From the NCBI GenBank assembly GCA_917880885.1, contig OU862920.1, positions 34,693,019-34,757,018 on the forward strand: a stretch of 64,000 nucleotides of DNA, read 5' to 3'. Positions 9,821 to 21,636 of the stretch are shown piece by piece. Positions within the stretch are counted from its first letter, which is position 1. The number at the start of each line of letters is the position of its first letter. A program made the position numbers and the translations under genes. The DNA comes from Limnephilus marmoratus. Lineage: Eukaryota > Arthropoda > Insecta > Trichoptera > Limnephilidae. The notes under the pieces are model-generated. The model was not told where the DNA came from. It searched no databases and was given only the letters and a program-made list of their open reading frames with translations.

Positions 9821-10047
9821 CCTTCAGAAAACTAAAGTAGACAAGAATGGGGAGACAACGAAGCACCGCATAAAGAGGTTACCGAAAGGCTACGAAGCAC
9901 CGCAGAAAGAGGAGACTGATTATACTAACGTATTCTCTTGCAGGCTAAATCCTGTAGATGTATGTGTTTGTCTCTTTTCAGTATCGTTATTTTTCTTTTT
10001 ATCACGTTTCAAATCACAATGGTGATTAAAAAGTTTTTACTTCAATG
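9821..10047 (+). repeat. MITE family A copy with both ends visible
   Basis: The left end AGAAGTGAAACCTTCAG and right end GTTTTTACTTC define the family's imperfect inverted termini. It includes a short internal duplication of the phrase GAAGCACCGCA..AAGAGG. Confidence 0.65.
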
Positions 10048-10417
10048 ATACAAAAAAATATTAAAACATGAAGTAATGTAAAACTGGTAAAGTAAATAAG
10101 AAAAATGCTACTGAGGAACAGCAACATAAAATTAATTTAAAACTTTAAAAATATTATTAGGCAAATCATTTTACTTTGTTTTAATTTAGCCAGACGGACG
10201 ATACCGATGTCCGTCCTCTTCTTTTTTGTGCGTCTTGTTTGAAAACGAAAAAGAGAGAAGATTCTAGAACGATGTCTAAAGTACGACCTCTCATTGGAAC
10301 TAGTTCAATAAAGTTTTGCTAATTACAAGCATGCTTTCCTACGAACTGTTCACGTTTATTTTTATTATAAAAATGTCAAAATTACTACCCATTGCTCGGT
10401 AACTACTTTCATAGTAC

Positions 10418-10850
10418 TTACCTTCCCACTTCTGTTGTGCTATTAGGAGGAAAATGGGCGGCGCTTTGTCCATACCAACGTATTCCCCAATTTCCTCTCT
10501 GGATTTTGACAATACTGCAAATATTTTTAATATAATATATATATATATAGATTACCAGCATTTGGACCCTCCAAAAATCGTTAAAATTGTCTGATTTGAA
10601 CGCCATCAGCAGACGTTCAGTATTCTTATAAAAGCAAAACGTACAATAGACATAGAATATTTTCTTATAACAATTTAGTAAAAAAAATCGGTCAAGTTTT
10701 GGAGGAATAAATGAGGAGAACAAAACTTCGATTTTGATGATTTTATTTAGATTATCAGCCTGAGGTGCAGTAGTCCCTTTCGCTCATATTCTAAGGAGTA
10801 AAAGCGACAGTGACAGCAACAGCTTGGTAAAATACCTTTTGTTCAAATTT
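10418..10850. repeat. Dispersed repeat shared with Prm intron 7
   Basis: It matches 48528-48935 over about 400 bp: TTGTCCATA, CCCCA(A/G)TTT, GGATTTTGACA, TGCAAATATTTTT, GCCATCA(G/A)CAGA, CTCGATTTTGATG (or close), TATC(A/T)GCCTGAGGT and GCGACAG. A 101-codon minus-strand frame inside it is not conserved in the intronic copy. Confidence 0.65.
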
Positions 10851-11479
10851 CTCGGCGACCGGTTTTCCTCTTAATATACAAACTTTCTGTGATAATGAAT
10901 CTACACACTTATATTATATCTTCCTTCCTACTTTATCTACTACTATTACTACTATCTTTTATGTCATGTACCTACTATGAACTTAATGTTATGCGTGCAC
11001 AAGCCTCCAAAGCATTAATAAATAACATAAATAAATACAGAAACTATGTACCTTAAATTCTATCTTAAATCGACACTTCATGTATATCATGCATAATACA
11101 TTATTATCATTTAAATTCCTGAAAATCTTTCAGTAGATCCAACTTTCGTGTTTCTGTAAAAATTCTGTAAAATTTTGAACCCAACGACAAAGTAGATTTA
11201 TATACAAATGAAGTTAATTCTATTGGAATTTTCTGAAAAGGCAAGGCTCGATAGTTCCTCAATACCAATGACCAATGACGAATTGCGGATATCAGATGAC
11301 TTACTTTGACACATATAATTGATATAATAAAACTCTAAAGTTCGAAACTTGTACCTAAATACAGAAAGTTATGCGTGTAATAAAACTCTAAAACCTAATA
11401 ACTATGTGGGTGCAAGGTGCAAGTGATTTAGATGTCGGTTAGATGTAATGATAGGTGAAGGTATGCATCGGCTTGCTGC
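10851..11479. other. AT-rich intergenic stretch
   Basis: No gene, RNA or clear repeat recognised. Confidence 0.3.
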
Positions 11480-11931
11480 TAATTGATAATTAGCGCTGCT
11501 TCGCCCCCCGTCTCGGGTGATGTGCAGATTCCGGCACTAGCCAGTAGTAGCCCAAGGAGTCGGTGTGAAGTGCGGGGCGTGAGCCGTTACTCTCCGTTCT
11601 CCCTAGCCGCTCTCCTCACGCCTCGCTCTTCCCCACCGCCAACACCTCGTAAGCACTGCGTTGAAAACAGCAAGAAAACTGTGCATATTCGCTTCTAATA
11701 ATAGTGAGCAGGAACCACATCGCAGTATTCAGTTTCACACTTCAGGTGGCTATACGGGCCGGCTTGGGTATGGACTGTATGTCCGAAAGGAAGGGGTCTG
11801 GTCTCACCTATACCACCCGTCGGCTATTTCTGCTTTGCGAGGAATTTCCACAAATCTCCAATACGGGCGCAGGCCAACTTCTCAAATTCCATAGTTTCTC
11901 CGTGTACCTTTGGAAGATCTGTTTGATCAGG
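11480..11931 (+). other. GC-richer patch, candidate exon or promoter of an unknown gene
   Basis: This stretch is clearly richer in G+C than its surroundings and contains overlapping open frames (11483-11698, 11661-11894, 11704-11934). The last ends exactly across a CAG/GTAAAA splice-donor-like site at 11931/11932, which suggests a spliced first or internal exon. None of the frames gives a protein I recognise, and no partner exon was found. It could equally be a regulatory island or an old insertion. Confidence 0.25.
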
Positions 11932-12239
11932 TAAAATGAGTGTAAGACGTAGGTGCCTATCGTTCAACTAGTCAATATCTCTGATTATAAGTCGCTGAAT
12001 ACACATTTTAGGAAAAATTGTTTTCCAAACCCGCTGGCCGCTGAGTGCACCGAATCTCTGAATTTCAATAGATATCTAGTACCTATCTTAAATATGATAA
12101 ATCTTTGTTAATTAAATTTAAGAAGGTATTGGTAAATCATAGACCCTGGCTTGTTTAGTAGTGTACCGAATGGATAAAAAATAATTAAATAATAATATGC
12201 TCGCAGTTTGTCTTGTTGCGGACAACCTTACAGTGTCCA

Positions 12240-12375
12240 TGATTAAGGCAAATATGCGACGCTGTCCGAAACATTGGCTGAAGAAGGAGGAAGCGCAACA
12301 CAGGAAAATATCCCAAAAATAAATCGCGATAATACGAATACTTTTGGCCGAGAAAATGTCAAATCATACATTACA
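12240..12375 (+). repeat. Degenerate Penelope-like/hammerhead repeat copy
   Basis: It matches 33097-33205: GCTGTCCGAAACATTGGCTG, GGAGG(A/T)..AGCGCAACAC and ACTTTTGGCCGAGAA. The upstream CTGATGA core is degraded here. Confidence 0.55.
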
Positions 12376-12450
12376 TTTAATACTGTTTTTAGATAAGAAG
12401 CTGAAGAATGAAAAAAAAAATCATTAAAATCAGATTGTGCAATTCCCAAG

Positions 12451-12634
12451 AATCCTTCATAAAACTAAAGTAGACCGATAGGCTACGAAACACCGCACAA
12501 AGAGGAGACCGATTATACTATCTCATTCTCTCGCGGGCTAAATCCTATACATGAATGTGTTTATCTCTTTATAGTGACGCTATTTTTCGTTTCATCGAGT
12601 TTGAAATTACAACGGTGCTAAAGAATATTCACTT
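12451..12634 (+). repeat. MITE family A copy, short
   Basis: It starts CCTTCATAAAACTAAAGTAG and ends CACAACGGTGCTAAAGAA then TTCACTTC. The internal GAGAATGAGACG half is missing, so it cannot fold like the 5748 copy. Confidence 0.65.
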
Positions 12635-13389
12635 CAAAAACATTTTTAAATTGTATCACCCAGTATCTGCGGCCATTTGCGGGGTAAGAGAGGTCTGCGG
12701 GCGGGTGTTCCAAACTAGTTTGAAAAAGTTTTCTGAAATTTTCGGAAACACAAATTCAAACGTTTTCTCTTTAAAATTATGTGCATGTACCTAAACTTAA
12801 AAATTATCGCTTTTCAGCACGTAGGTTATTACACTACATTATGTAGATATTTACAGTTAAAAAATATGCTAAGAATGATAATTGGCGTGCCAGAATTTTC
12901 TCGGATTGTCCATTGTTTTCGGTTCAATTACCTATTGATAGTTGTTTTGTAATGGTACCGAAATAGTTATCTGACTGTGGTCTTTACCAGATCCGTAATC
13001 TGGACTTCTTGGCCTTTGGCCATGATTAGTCCAAGAGATACGTCCTGCTAACTGCACGCTTTCAAATAATTCATTGACTACTCACTTAACTAATGACTAT
13101 TTAATAAGGCAATTACACACAATACTCTATCTTTATGTCTTTTGGCCTTATTATTTTTTGTATGCCACTTATCCCGAACATTGTTTCACGTTTAATCAGA
13201 TAGAGAATAAATTTAAGTTCTTACAAACTTTGTATAAAAGTTATATGTTTTGTTTTATGTGAATAATTAGCAATTGAAAGCTTATTTACAATTTTTATTA
13301 GAATAACTCTCTTTTTATAACTTTTGAAGATTATTCACATCAATGTAATGTATCGCAGAAGAAAATAACGCAAACACGACACAGAAAAA
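12635..13389. other. Unassigned intergenic stretch
   Basis: Nothing gene-like. A small inverted pair around CTTGGCCTTTGGCCATG lies at about 13007. Confidence 0.3.
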
Positions 13390-13450
13390 TAAAAAGGCGA
13401 CGAACCCTGAACTCGGGACAAACGTCTTACCAACTCGGCTACTGAGACCT
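13390..13450 (-). repeat. tRNA-derived element
   Basis: The minus strand reads TCAGTAGCCGAGTTGGTAAG (A-box-like), then GAGTTCAGGGTTCG (weak B box), followed by the TTTTTATTTTTCTG tail shared with the hairpin at 6239-6360. Spacing is that of a tRNA core, but the arms are too degraded for a gene. Confidence 0.5.
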
Positions 13451-13769
13451 CTTAATTATACGACATTTTTGTCAACCTCATATTTCAAATTTCAGAATTA
13501 AGAGGGAATAACCAGACAAACCGGATATATGTCATTTTTAAATCAAATTTTAGACGTATTGATTCTTTTCCACAAAAAATTATAAATTGATATTTTATTT
13601 TATTCACAAAAAGATACATAAATCATAATAAATTTTATACAATAATTAAATTACCTAATATATGTATTTGATTTACCCCATAAATAAGCAGGGGTTGATG
13701 TTATTATATTGTTTTAATTATTTTTTTTTATTCAGTTCAAATTTTCGATATAATTTGTAAACTGAGTTT

Positions 13770-14275
13770 TAAATTGGTTTTATATTACTATTTAAGTTTC
13801 TGATTTTATCAGGTAGTGAATTGAAAAATTTAACTCCGAGATATTTAGGATTTAACTGTCCTATTGTTTTTTTCTTCATTTTGGAGTAGGCAGTATAGAT
13901 GTTTGTCCAAGATTTCTGTTATTTTTAAAAGGTGTAACTTTATTTTGAATATTATCTTTATAAATTTGTAATGTTGCATGATAAAAAAATAATGCACTTA
14001 ATTTTCTAACTTTAAACTGTTTGAATGAAGGTTCCGGTGAATATGAGTAGGGTTTATTTTAATTGTTTTTATTATTAGTTTTTGTGATATATAAATTATT
14101 TGTGTTTGATATGTATATGTACCACCCCATCCCATAATGCTACATTGTATAATTGATTGACACAAAGCGAAGTATGTGGATCTAAGTTATTTTTCGTTTA
14201 AAATATCTCTTAAACATCTAAATATATATGTTAGTTTCCTTACTCTGTTGTTCAGAATATTTATGTGTAGGAACA
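13770..14275 (-). pseudogene. Decayed LINE reverse transcriptase, C-terminal part
   Basis: The minus strand reads, with a few stops, a text typical of the thumb and C-terminal region of insect LINE reverse transcriptases: HINILNNRVRKLTYIFR, then QSIIQCSIMGWGGTYTYQ, KLSALFFYHATLQIYK, and PKYLGVKFFNSLPDKIR. Stops at several positions and the missing catalytic part show a dead fragment. It lies in very AT-rich DNA, so age is probably high. Confidence 0.75.
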
Positions 14276-14350
14276 ATTTTAAACGCTAGACTATTGTTTT
14301 TCCGGGTACTTAATTTCGGTCTTGCTTTCTATGTTTAATACATAATATAT

Positions 14351-16143
14351 TGCATTTGTGGTTTTCTGTATTTGTCACTGAGTGGATTATTATGTTTATT
14401 TCTTTAGGTGTTTTTTTTTTATTTCGAAAAACTGTTCTTTTATCTAGTAAAGCTATGTTTTAAATTTTGAGAAAATGGGTTTATTTTTAGTGCAATAAGG
14501 TTTTACCGTAGGTTGTTGGCGGATTTGTTAAATTTTAAATTATTAAAAAAAATTATTACATATATACATTTCAAATCACATAAGCACGCAGTAAAATAAA
14601 TCAATAAATTATCTGGGAATTTTAATTTCAGTTTAATTAAAAAAATATACGAACACTTTTTTTGATAAAAATACTTCATTTTGTGTATTTTTTTACAGTT
14701 TTACACACTAATAATATTTTTAAGGAAAATTTCATTATTATTTTGCTTAGACATTATTGAAAAGTTATAATAACTTCGGATCAAAAAATAATTACATAAA
14801 GCACATATTTTAATGGTTTTATCATCACACCTTTCAACATTTTTGAATGTAGGTATAAATTAAAGCAAATTTTGAATGAAATAAAATCGATATTGAGTTA
14901 TTATTTAGCTGGTTCAGAGAATAATTAATCTTTCTCATTGGAACCGCCCTGTACAGTCGTAAGAACACCTTTCTACGAAATATGAATTCTCAGCCGCTGG
15001 CTGGATAATGGCCCTTAACAATATTATCTTCGACTATTTTTTCACATTATTTCATAGCTACCTTTTTCATCGGAAACAAGTGTTGGTTACATAGATAGTG
15101 TCTTGGATATTATAGACGAGTATAACACTACCTAGGTTACAACATTATCTTTTTATTTTTCTGTGTCTTATTCTCTTTCATATTTTCGTTTCGATTATTA
15201 GTCATTTTCTTCTTCATTGGGTTATTTACAAATTTATTTGTATCCTTTCAATCCATCCGACTTTAAAAACTTTAATTCTGACTTAACAAAATCACGAGAC
15301 TTTCAGAGTTTTTCTTTGTTTAGTAGTCTAAAACAAACTATTTTTTTCATTCCGCAGTCCAATAGCCATATAGGCTAGGAAATAAATTTGGACCCGGTTA
15401 TTTTCTTTTAATCCGTACTAAAATTTAATAAAAAATGTAACGGAGAATATTTTGTTTCGCTAAAATTATTATATATAATCTGGTCCACCTTTTTATGTTA
15501 ATTTTGATTAATCTTACTTTTTCTCTTAATTTTGACTTCTCTGTTTACCTTAGACAGGTATAAAAATACCTTTAAATCTCTCTTCTTATTTGTTGTAGGT
15601 TTCTGTCTATAAATACATTTTGTGCGTATCTTACTTTTTTAAATTTCATTGCTTGCTATATGCCAATATAAATTGAATTGTATATCCCATTAAGTAACCT
15701 AATTTTAATATTCTATTTTAATGAATTAAAACTTATTAAATTAAGAATCCTAAGGGCGTAATAATAACAATAAAACATGCCATTATAATGGAATTCAAGT
15801 TTTTCAAACATATCTGAAAATGCTTATTTTTTTAATATTATTTCTTCTAAATTAGTTTTGTTGGAAGTTCTGTTGGCAATACATTATCTTCAACGCAGAG
15901 TTTTGACATAAATAAATCGCATCGTTAAAAACATTTAAGTTGAGAAGGTGCACATAATTAACAGAACTCGTGAATTTATTTTTTAATCGTTTAATTTCAT
16001 ATTTTCTGATAGAATCACAATGTAATTTTATAAAAAATATCTTTACATTGCATTTATTTAATAATCTGATTTTTCATCCATGTCACAATAATATATCACA
16101 ATAATAGATAACAGGTGAAGAGTTTATATTTACATACATTATG
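14351..16143. other. Very AT-rich intergenic stretch
   Basis: No coding frame or named repeat is visible over 1.8 kb. It is dominated by A/T runs and probably consists of old, decayed insertions. Confidence 0.35.
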
Positions 16144-16281
16144 GACGGATGTTTCAAAGAATTTGAACAATTTATCAAATCTCGAATTTAATTTTCAAGC
16201 TCCTCTTAAGTTCTATTCAAGTTCTGTAATTATACCATTTAAAATTTGATGAATTGTTCAAATTCATTAAAACCAACCGTC
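16144..16281. repeat. Short palindromic MITE
   Basis: The left arm 16144-16180 (GACGGATGTTTCAAAGAATT..) and right arm 16243-16281 are inverted copies with several mismatches, both containing AATTTGAACAATT. Total size is about 138 bp. Confidence 0.6.
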
Positions 16282-16394
16282 TTAAGGCTTATTATTTTCA
16301 TCATTAACGATTTTATCATCAACATAAAAGTTTGAAACTTTTTCCCACTTATTTTTCATCATAAAATGAAGCCAAGTTTAAATGTACTTTAACT

Positions 16395-16462
16395 CTATGA
16401 GATATGTGGGATTGCACTTACCTCCCCACATTCTGGAATAAATACCATTATTATTATTATAA
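16395..16462 (+). repeat. LINE 3' tail fragment
   Basis: The text GGGATTGCACTTACCTCCCC, then ACATTCTGGAATAAATA and (TTA)n matches the 3' end of the LINE at 34140-35105 on the other strand. Only the tail is present, consistent with extreme 5' truncation or a SINE that uses this tail. Confidence 0.65.
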
Positions 16463-17214
16463 AAAAACACCACAAATCCCTCACTTTATTTTTAAAAGCG
16501 GTTTGACCAAAATTTATAATCATCGCGGAGACTTGTTTTGAGAAGTAACTAGTAAATAAGGTGTTCTTGCTATGTACCTTTCATTAAAAAAGGGTTTAAT
16601 CATAGTTTAATCAATATCACAACAAATCATTTTATTGAAAAAAAAAACTTTGCCAACTTTTGCGATAATTATCGACGACATTATCTTCATGTTGATAGTC
16701 AACGGTGCTAAATGAGTGCTTGCGTACAAACACAAACAATAAATTTCACGAAATATTTCTGCAAATATCACTATTTTCCTTCATAGATTACTCAGGGTTG
16801 ACTTAAGTAGGCCATACAAAAAAAAAAATAGGCAACCTTCCATGTTTTTTTACTGGATTCATTGCTTGAGTCACTCGAAATGGCAGAATGATGACTTCGA
16901 AGCTTGACCCAAAAGATGAGTCGCTGTAATTAAGTTTTATTTTTATTTAAATAAATGTTGGTATCAAAACAATACGCTTTTCGCTGGTCTTAAAAAAAGC
17001 TTCATTGTATAAGACAACTAGATGTAATCTGATAATAAGGCGATGCAGTCATGTTTTATTATTTTAATTTTCTTCTTCGCATACCTATATAGTATTTTTG
17101 CATCCCTATGTTATATTTGACATTTTATTTACAATAAAATCGACTGTATTTTCGAAGTTATTTCAGCATCAAGGTATTTTAATAAACATATTATTCTCTC
17201 TCTCTGGTTTCAAT

Positions 17215-17680
17215 CCTGGGATTGGTTTGCAGCAATTTCATCTATTCGTTTCTTCTACTCTTCCCTGTCTTGTGCGGCTCTTTTGAAGTCTGCATATGAT
17301 AAGCAGCGCACGTCCACCAGCAGGTCCTCCAGGTACTCTCGGCGTGGGCGTCCCCTAGCGTTTGTCCCCTCGGTCATACCCTCCATTATGGCGTGCAAGA
17401 GGCCTTCTTGTCTTATTGCATGGCCGATCCATCTTGCGCGCCTTTCGGACAAGGTCCTGAGCAGGTGCCTTCCTCCTTCGATTCTTTTGAGAACCTCCTC
17501 ATTTGTGATGTGGTCTTTCCAGGAAATTCCTAGTAGTCTTCTATAGGACCACATCTCAAAAGCCTCGAGTCTCCGTTTATCTCTTTCGGATAGGCACCAT
17601 GTTTCGCAGCCGTACATCAAGATACTCCATACATAGGTCTTGATGAGGAGTATTCTCAGTTTCAGGTCTATATTATTCGA
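17215..17680 (-). pseudogene. RTE/craniofacial-type LINE reverse transcriptase, C-terminal fragment
   Basis: An open minus-strand frame (17255 to about 17680) reads LLIKTYVWSILMYGCETW, then ERDKRRLEAFEMWSYRRLL, KRRI-type GGRHLLRTLSERRARWIGH and RGRPRREYLEDLL. This is the characteristic C-terminus of the endonuclease-reverse transcriptases often annotated as craniofacial development protein 2-like in insects. The catalytic YADD region is absent: a 5'-truncated insertion. The frame is uninterrupted from K-T-Y to the stop at 17255, suggesting fairly recent insertion. Confidence 0.8.
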
Positions 17681-17689
17681 TTCTATTAT

Positions 17690-19640
17690 TATGATTAGTA
17701 TATTGTGAAGACGTAGAACGATGTATTTTTTCCATAGGAATGCAGATTTTGGAATATTGATAAATTGTATGCGTTCACGATTGTATTTTTGCTTTATGGG
17801 GTATAATAATGCACAGTGATGAGATGCTGATATTTTACTTGGTGTTTTTCAATATTAAAAGCGGTTAAACTTAAGAAAAAAATGTCTACTATCGACACCA
17901 CTATACAAAATACAGTGCCTGTTGAAATAAAACTTTTGTGGTGTGGTGACGTCACACAGACAACCACAGATTTGGTGTGATTTCGAGAGAATCCAAAAAT
18001 TAAAACTAACTATAACAACAAAAATATACTGGTATTTAAGTTAAAAGGTCACTATTGATAAAAATATATAAAAAAGACTGGGGTTCCTTATTATCCATTA
18101 TTTTCGTTATCATGTTTCATAAATAAATGCCTTCTTGGTGTCTCCATTCATTTGAAAAATGTTGGAATGTTGGAAAGGTTGATGGAATAAAGTCGGCATC
18201 GTTTAGATTCTGAATATTGTTCCCTTACCAGATAGTTACTAAATTTTTTAGGGAATTGTTGAAAATGACAACAATTCATTATAAATGTAATTATACGTTA
18301 TTACTTACAATGCGATGATGAATAACTAACAGGTTTCTGAAAAGTAACAGATTATTTTTTTACAAAGAAAGACAGAAAGACTTAGACAGCAGAAAAATTG
18401 AATGGCTGGCTCGAAACCCGACTCATTTGTCAACACAAGCACTGAGCTTTACGTAGGGCGCTTCGATAAGAATAGTATGTATGACAACCAGGTACGTTTT
18501 GAAACGATCATTTAGCGTTCAGATCACTGAAGAACACTAGATTTATAGGTTCCTAAGTGTATCCAAATCGTCATCTTAAGATTTCAAACATAATATACAG
18601 TAAATACCTACATAAAATCAGGTGTTGTCCATAATAAAAGTGGCAAAATTAGTGCTTCTCCGGTTAGTTAGTCGAACCCTTTTCTGAAACACGCCGACTG
18701 ATTGTTTTGAAATCTGACGATGACATTATTAAATAATTTAATATTCCACCCAGGAAGTCAAATATATGGAGCGTGTGAATAGTTAATGTGACGTGTCTGC
18801 CTTTGAACTGCTGGCAATTCTGCAGACTACATAAATTAGAAAAAATATTGTGAAAGATAGTTCAAGGAGGTTGAAACTTTCTAATAACCAAATGTCTGAA
18901 AAACTAGAAAATTCGTCTCAGAAAATAAAAAATATGTTTATTTGTGTCATAATTGCCATCATTTTGCTTTCAAATTAATGACCTATCCAAAAAATTAATA
19001 AAAATGCTGACGATAAACAAAACCACGAAACGAGTGATGATATCAAATTTAAAAAAAAATCTTAGCTTAAATTTTGTAGGTAAGTATAGCCGCTGAAAAG
19101 ACACTTTATGAGAAAGATAAACGGTTTACAAAGGAGCTTTCGGAAGTATGCCTGTATACTTGACGTCCTATGTAGCAGAGCGGTGAATTCCTTCGGAATT
19201 ATTTCTGAATTACTTCGGACCCAGAGGTTATTTACTTGCCTTATTAATTGAGTCTATTATTAAAGCCCCATCGTAGATAATATACTCCTTCAGCACTTAA
19301 TAATATAATACATGTGGTCACTCATGATTTTGTAATTATATGTTGGTATGTATTTTAATTAAGGAAGGTCGAAACCGGTCAGTGATAATAAAAAAATAAA
19401 ATAGTGTAAACGAAATCATATTATTTCGTTCAATTAAATTAAATCATATATTTGGTGTTAGTATGGTTAATTAACATGTATTATTAAAATAATAATACTA
19501 TGGTATGTTTGTACCTTTTTCATCATCAAAATATTCTCTCCAAGAGACACTACCATTTAAAACAGAAACGTTGCATGAAATAGCTTTATCTATAACTAGT
19601 TACCAATATTTTTTATACATTTTCCCACCTGTCCCTCATT
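17690..19640. other. Unassigned intergenic stretch
   Basis: AT-rich, no gene recognised. It begins at the truncated 5' side of the LINE at 17215-17680 and ends where a second, decayed LINE becomes readable. Confidence 0.3.
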
Positions 19641-20440
19641 TTGTTCAGCATCGCGACATTCCCCAAGACTTTGACAGAATATACACAGACTTTAGGAGAT
19701 TTAAAAAAAAAAAATTTTCAAAAGATTTCGACAAAATAACCAATAAATTATTACTTAGTGAACTGTATGCATTAGGACTGAGTGGCAAGTTGTTGGATTG
19801 GTTATTTGTCTTACAGAATCTTATTTGATAAAATTAAACATTCCAAATGTAAATTATTTTAAGCAACTATTGGTTGGTCGTGTGGTTTACCTTAATCTCG
19901 GGCCGTATTATTTTCTTTATGTTCATAAAAGATATCATAACTTGTTTCGACGATGTAATAGCTTTTTGCCTATGACATCAAATTACACTATGAATTTTCA
20001 AATACAAGCGACTGCTTAATCTTGTAGTAACACATCGACAAATTACACAATTGGTGTATTGCTAACAACTTATTCCTCAATATCCAAAAAATTTAAACAT
20101 TAACATTCAAATACACAATAGAAACCAAAGACTTATAAAAAGTTTACGAAATCAGGGATTTTGGAGTTATGTTTGACATCCAATTAAATTTTATAAATCA
20201 CTTACAAGAAATAACCAACAAAGGCATGAAGACTGGGATTTATTATCAAAACCGTCAAAGACTTCGATTCGATGAAAGTTATAAAAATCGTATATTAGTC
20301 GCCAGTACGCAGCTTGCTAGAATACAATTCTGTATTGTGAACCCGGTCCTAACAAATTCATTTAAGAAAATCAAACGTGTGTAGCAAAAAATTTTACGAT
20401 TTATAAATTTCAAATTAGACATATTCGACACATAAATTAT
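19640..20440 (+). pseudogene. Decayed LINE reverse transcriptase (Jockey-like), several stops
   Basis: The + strand reads in sequence: DFDKITNKLLLSELYALGLS and GKLLDWL (palm start), a broken TSGVPQG region, a damaged YADD (now F-A-Y-D), LHNWCIANNLFLNI, then FGVMFDIQLNFINHLQEITN and SQLARIQFCIV. The order matches the reverse transcriptase domain of insect LINEs across its central and C-terminal parts. Frameshifts and stops interrupt it repeatedly. Confidence 0.75.
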
Positions 20441-20771
20441 ACATTCTTAGACATAGAGTCGAGGGCATTTTTCAGGTATTTTGGAACTCCAGACCAGAGG
20501 TGGCTGCCAAATTCAACCGTGGGGCGCACTTGTGATTTGTACAGGCTACATCAGTTGTGAACTAGTATCTGCGGGCCCTGTACAATACGCCCAGTTTTTG
20601 GGAGGCTAACTTTACTCTGGCTTCGATGGATTGAAGAAGAAGAAGATGTTTTTTGCTTTATTTACTATTTTCAAACCTAAAATCGACCTCAAAAATATTT
20701 CTCATAAGGTGGTATTAGTATCAAACTGCATATTATACGTAAGTATGCCGGAGGGCAACTGTCGGGGAATC

Positions 20772-21636
20772 AATAGGCCACTTGCATGGACTTCATAACG
20801 ACTTGGAAAAAATCGTGTGGATAGAGTTTTTTACTAAGATTACGAAAATGTTAGTAAAAAATTTTAGAAATGTACAGTTTTTTTTATTTTTAAATAAATA
20901 AATCCATTATTTGGGCTCGTGACGTCACTACATGAAAATGTCCCGTCGCCGAAAATGTTCCTATTAATTTTATAAAATTCCACACTGATTAATTTTTTTA
21001 TATGGCATCACTTTGATTTCAGGCGAATTTTTGAATTCGTTCACTAGATTTATTGTTTGTTCTCTGCGAACTTATCATTTGGTTTGATTTTTTGACAGAT
21101 GTTCTGAAGAGAACCCCGTACAATTAATGGGTACGGGGTTCTCTTCAGAACGTGAAGAGGATGTCGGTACATGTTTTAGAGGTATAATGATTATGGTGCT
21201 GATTTTAACAAAATAAAATTTTATAATATTCTTAATATTATTACAATTTACAAGTTCAAGTATATTACATTGAATTTAGTAATATAGACGCTGTACATTA
21301 TAATGATTTATGATCAATAAGATGGATCAAGGAAAAAAATATTTATGAGATGTAATATTTTTGGTATGCCTCGTTATTCTGCTGTGCCATTCGTGTGGAA
21401 AACGTTATTTTTTTTTAAAATTATTTTCGGCTATGTAATTATCGTTTTTTCACACCTATAAAATTATGTCCCGTCTTTCCGGTTTTAAAAAATGGTCTGA
21501 TTTTTCGGATTGAAATTTTCAAAAAATCCCCAGGGTTTCAAAAATACGATTAAAAAAAAAAAAAAATACAGAATGTCTTAGAATATTTGCCTAATCCGGA
21601 AAAAAAATTAAAAAAATGTGATGCAAGTGGCCTATT
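20772..21636. mobile_element. 865-bp terminal-inverted-repeat element, copy 1
   Basis: Ends AATAGGCCACTTGCAT and (A)TGCAAGTGGCCTATT are inverted. A second copy lies at 36278-37099 with the same ends and roughly similar length; the two are alike throughout, including GGGCTCGTGACGTCAC and CGTTATTCTSCTGTGCC. No intact transposase frame and no clear target duplication is visible. Copy 1 alone has an internal hairpin at 21101-21151. Confidence 0.75.
21101..21151. repeat. 21-bp perfect hairpin inside the element
   Basis: Arms 21101-21121 (GTTCTGAAGAGAACCCCGTA + C) and 21131-21151 are exact inverted complements with a 9-nt loop. The sister copy at 36278 has only the left arm (with two changes). Confidence 0.8.
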
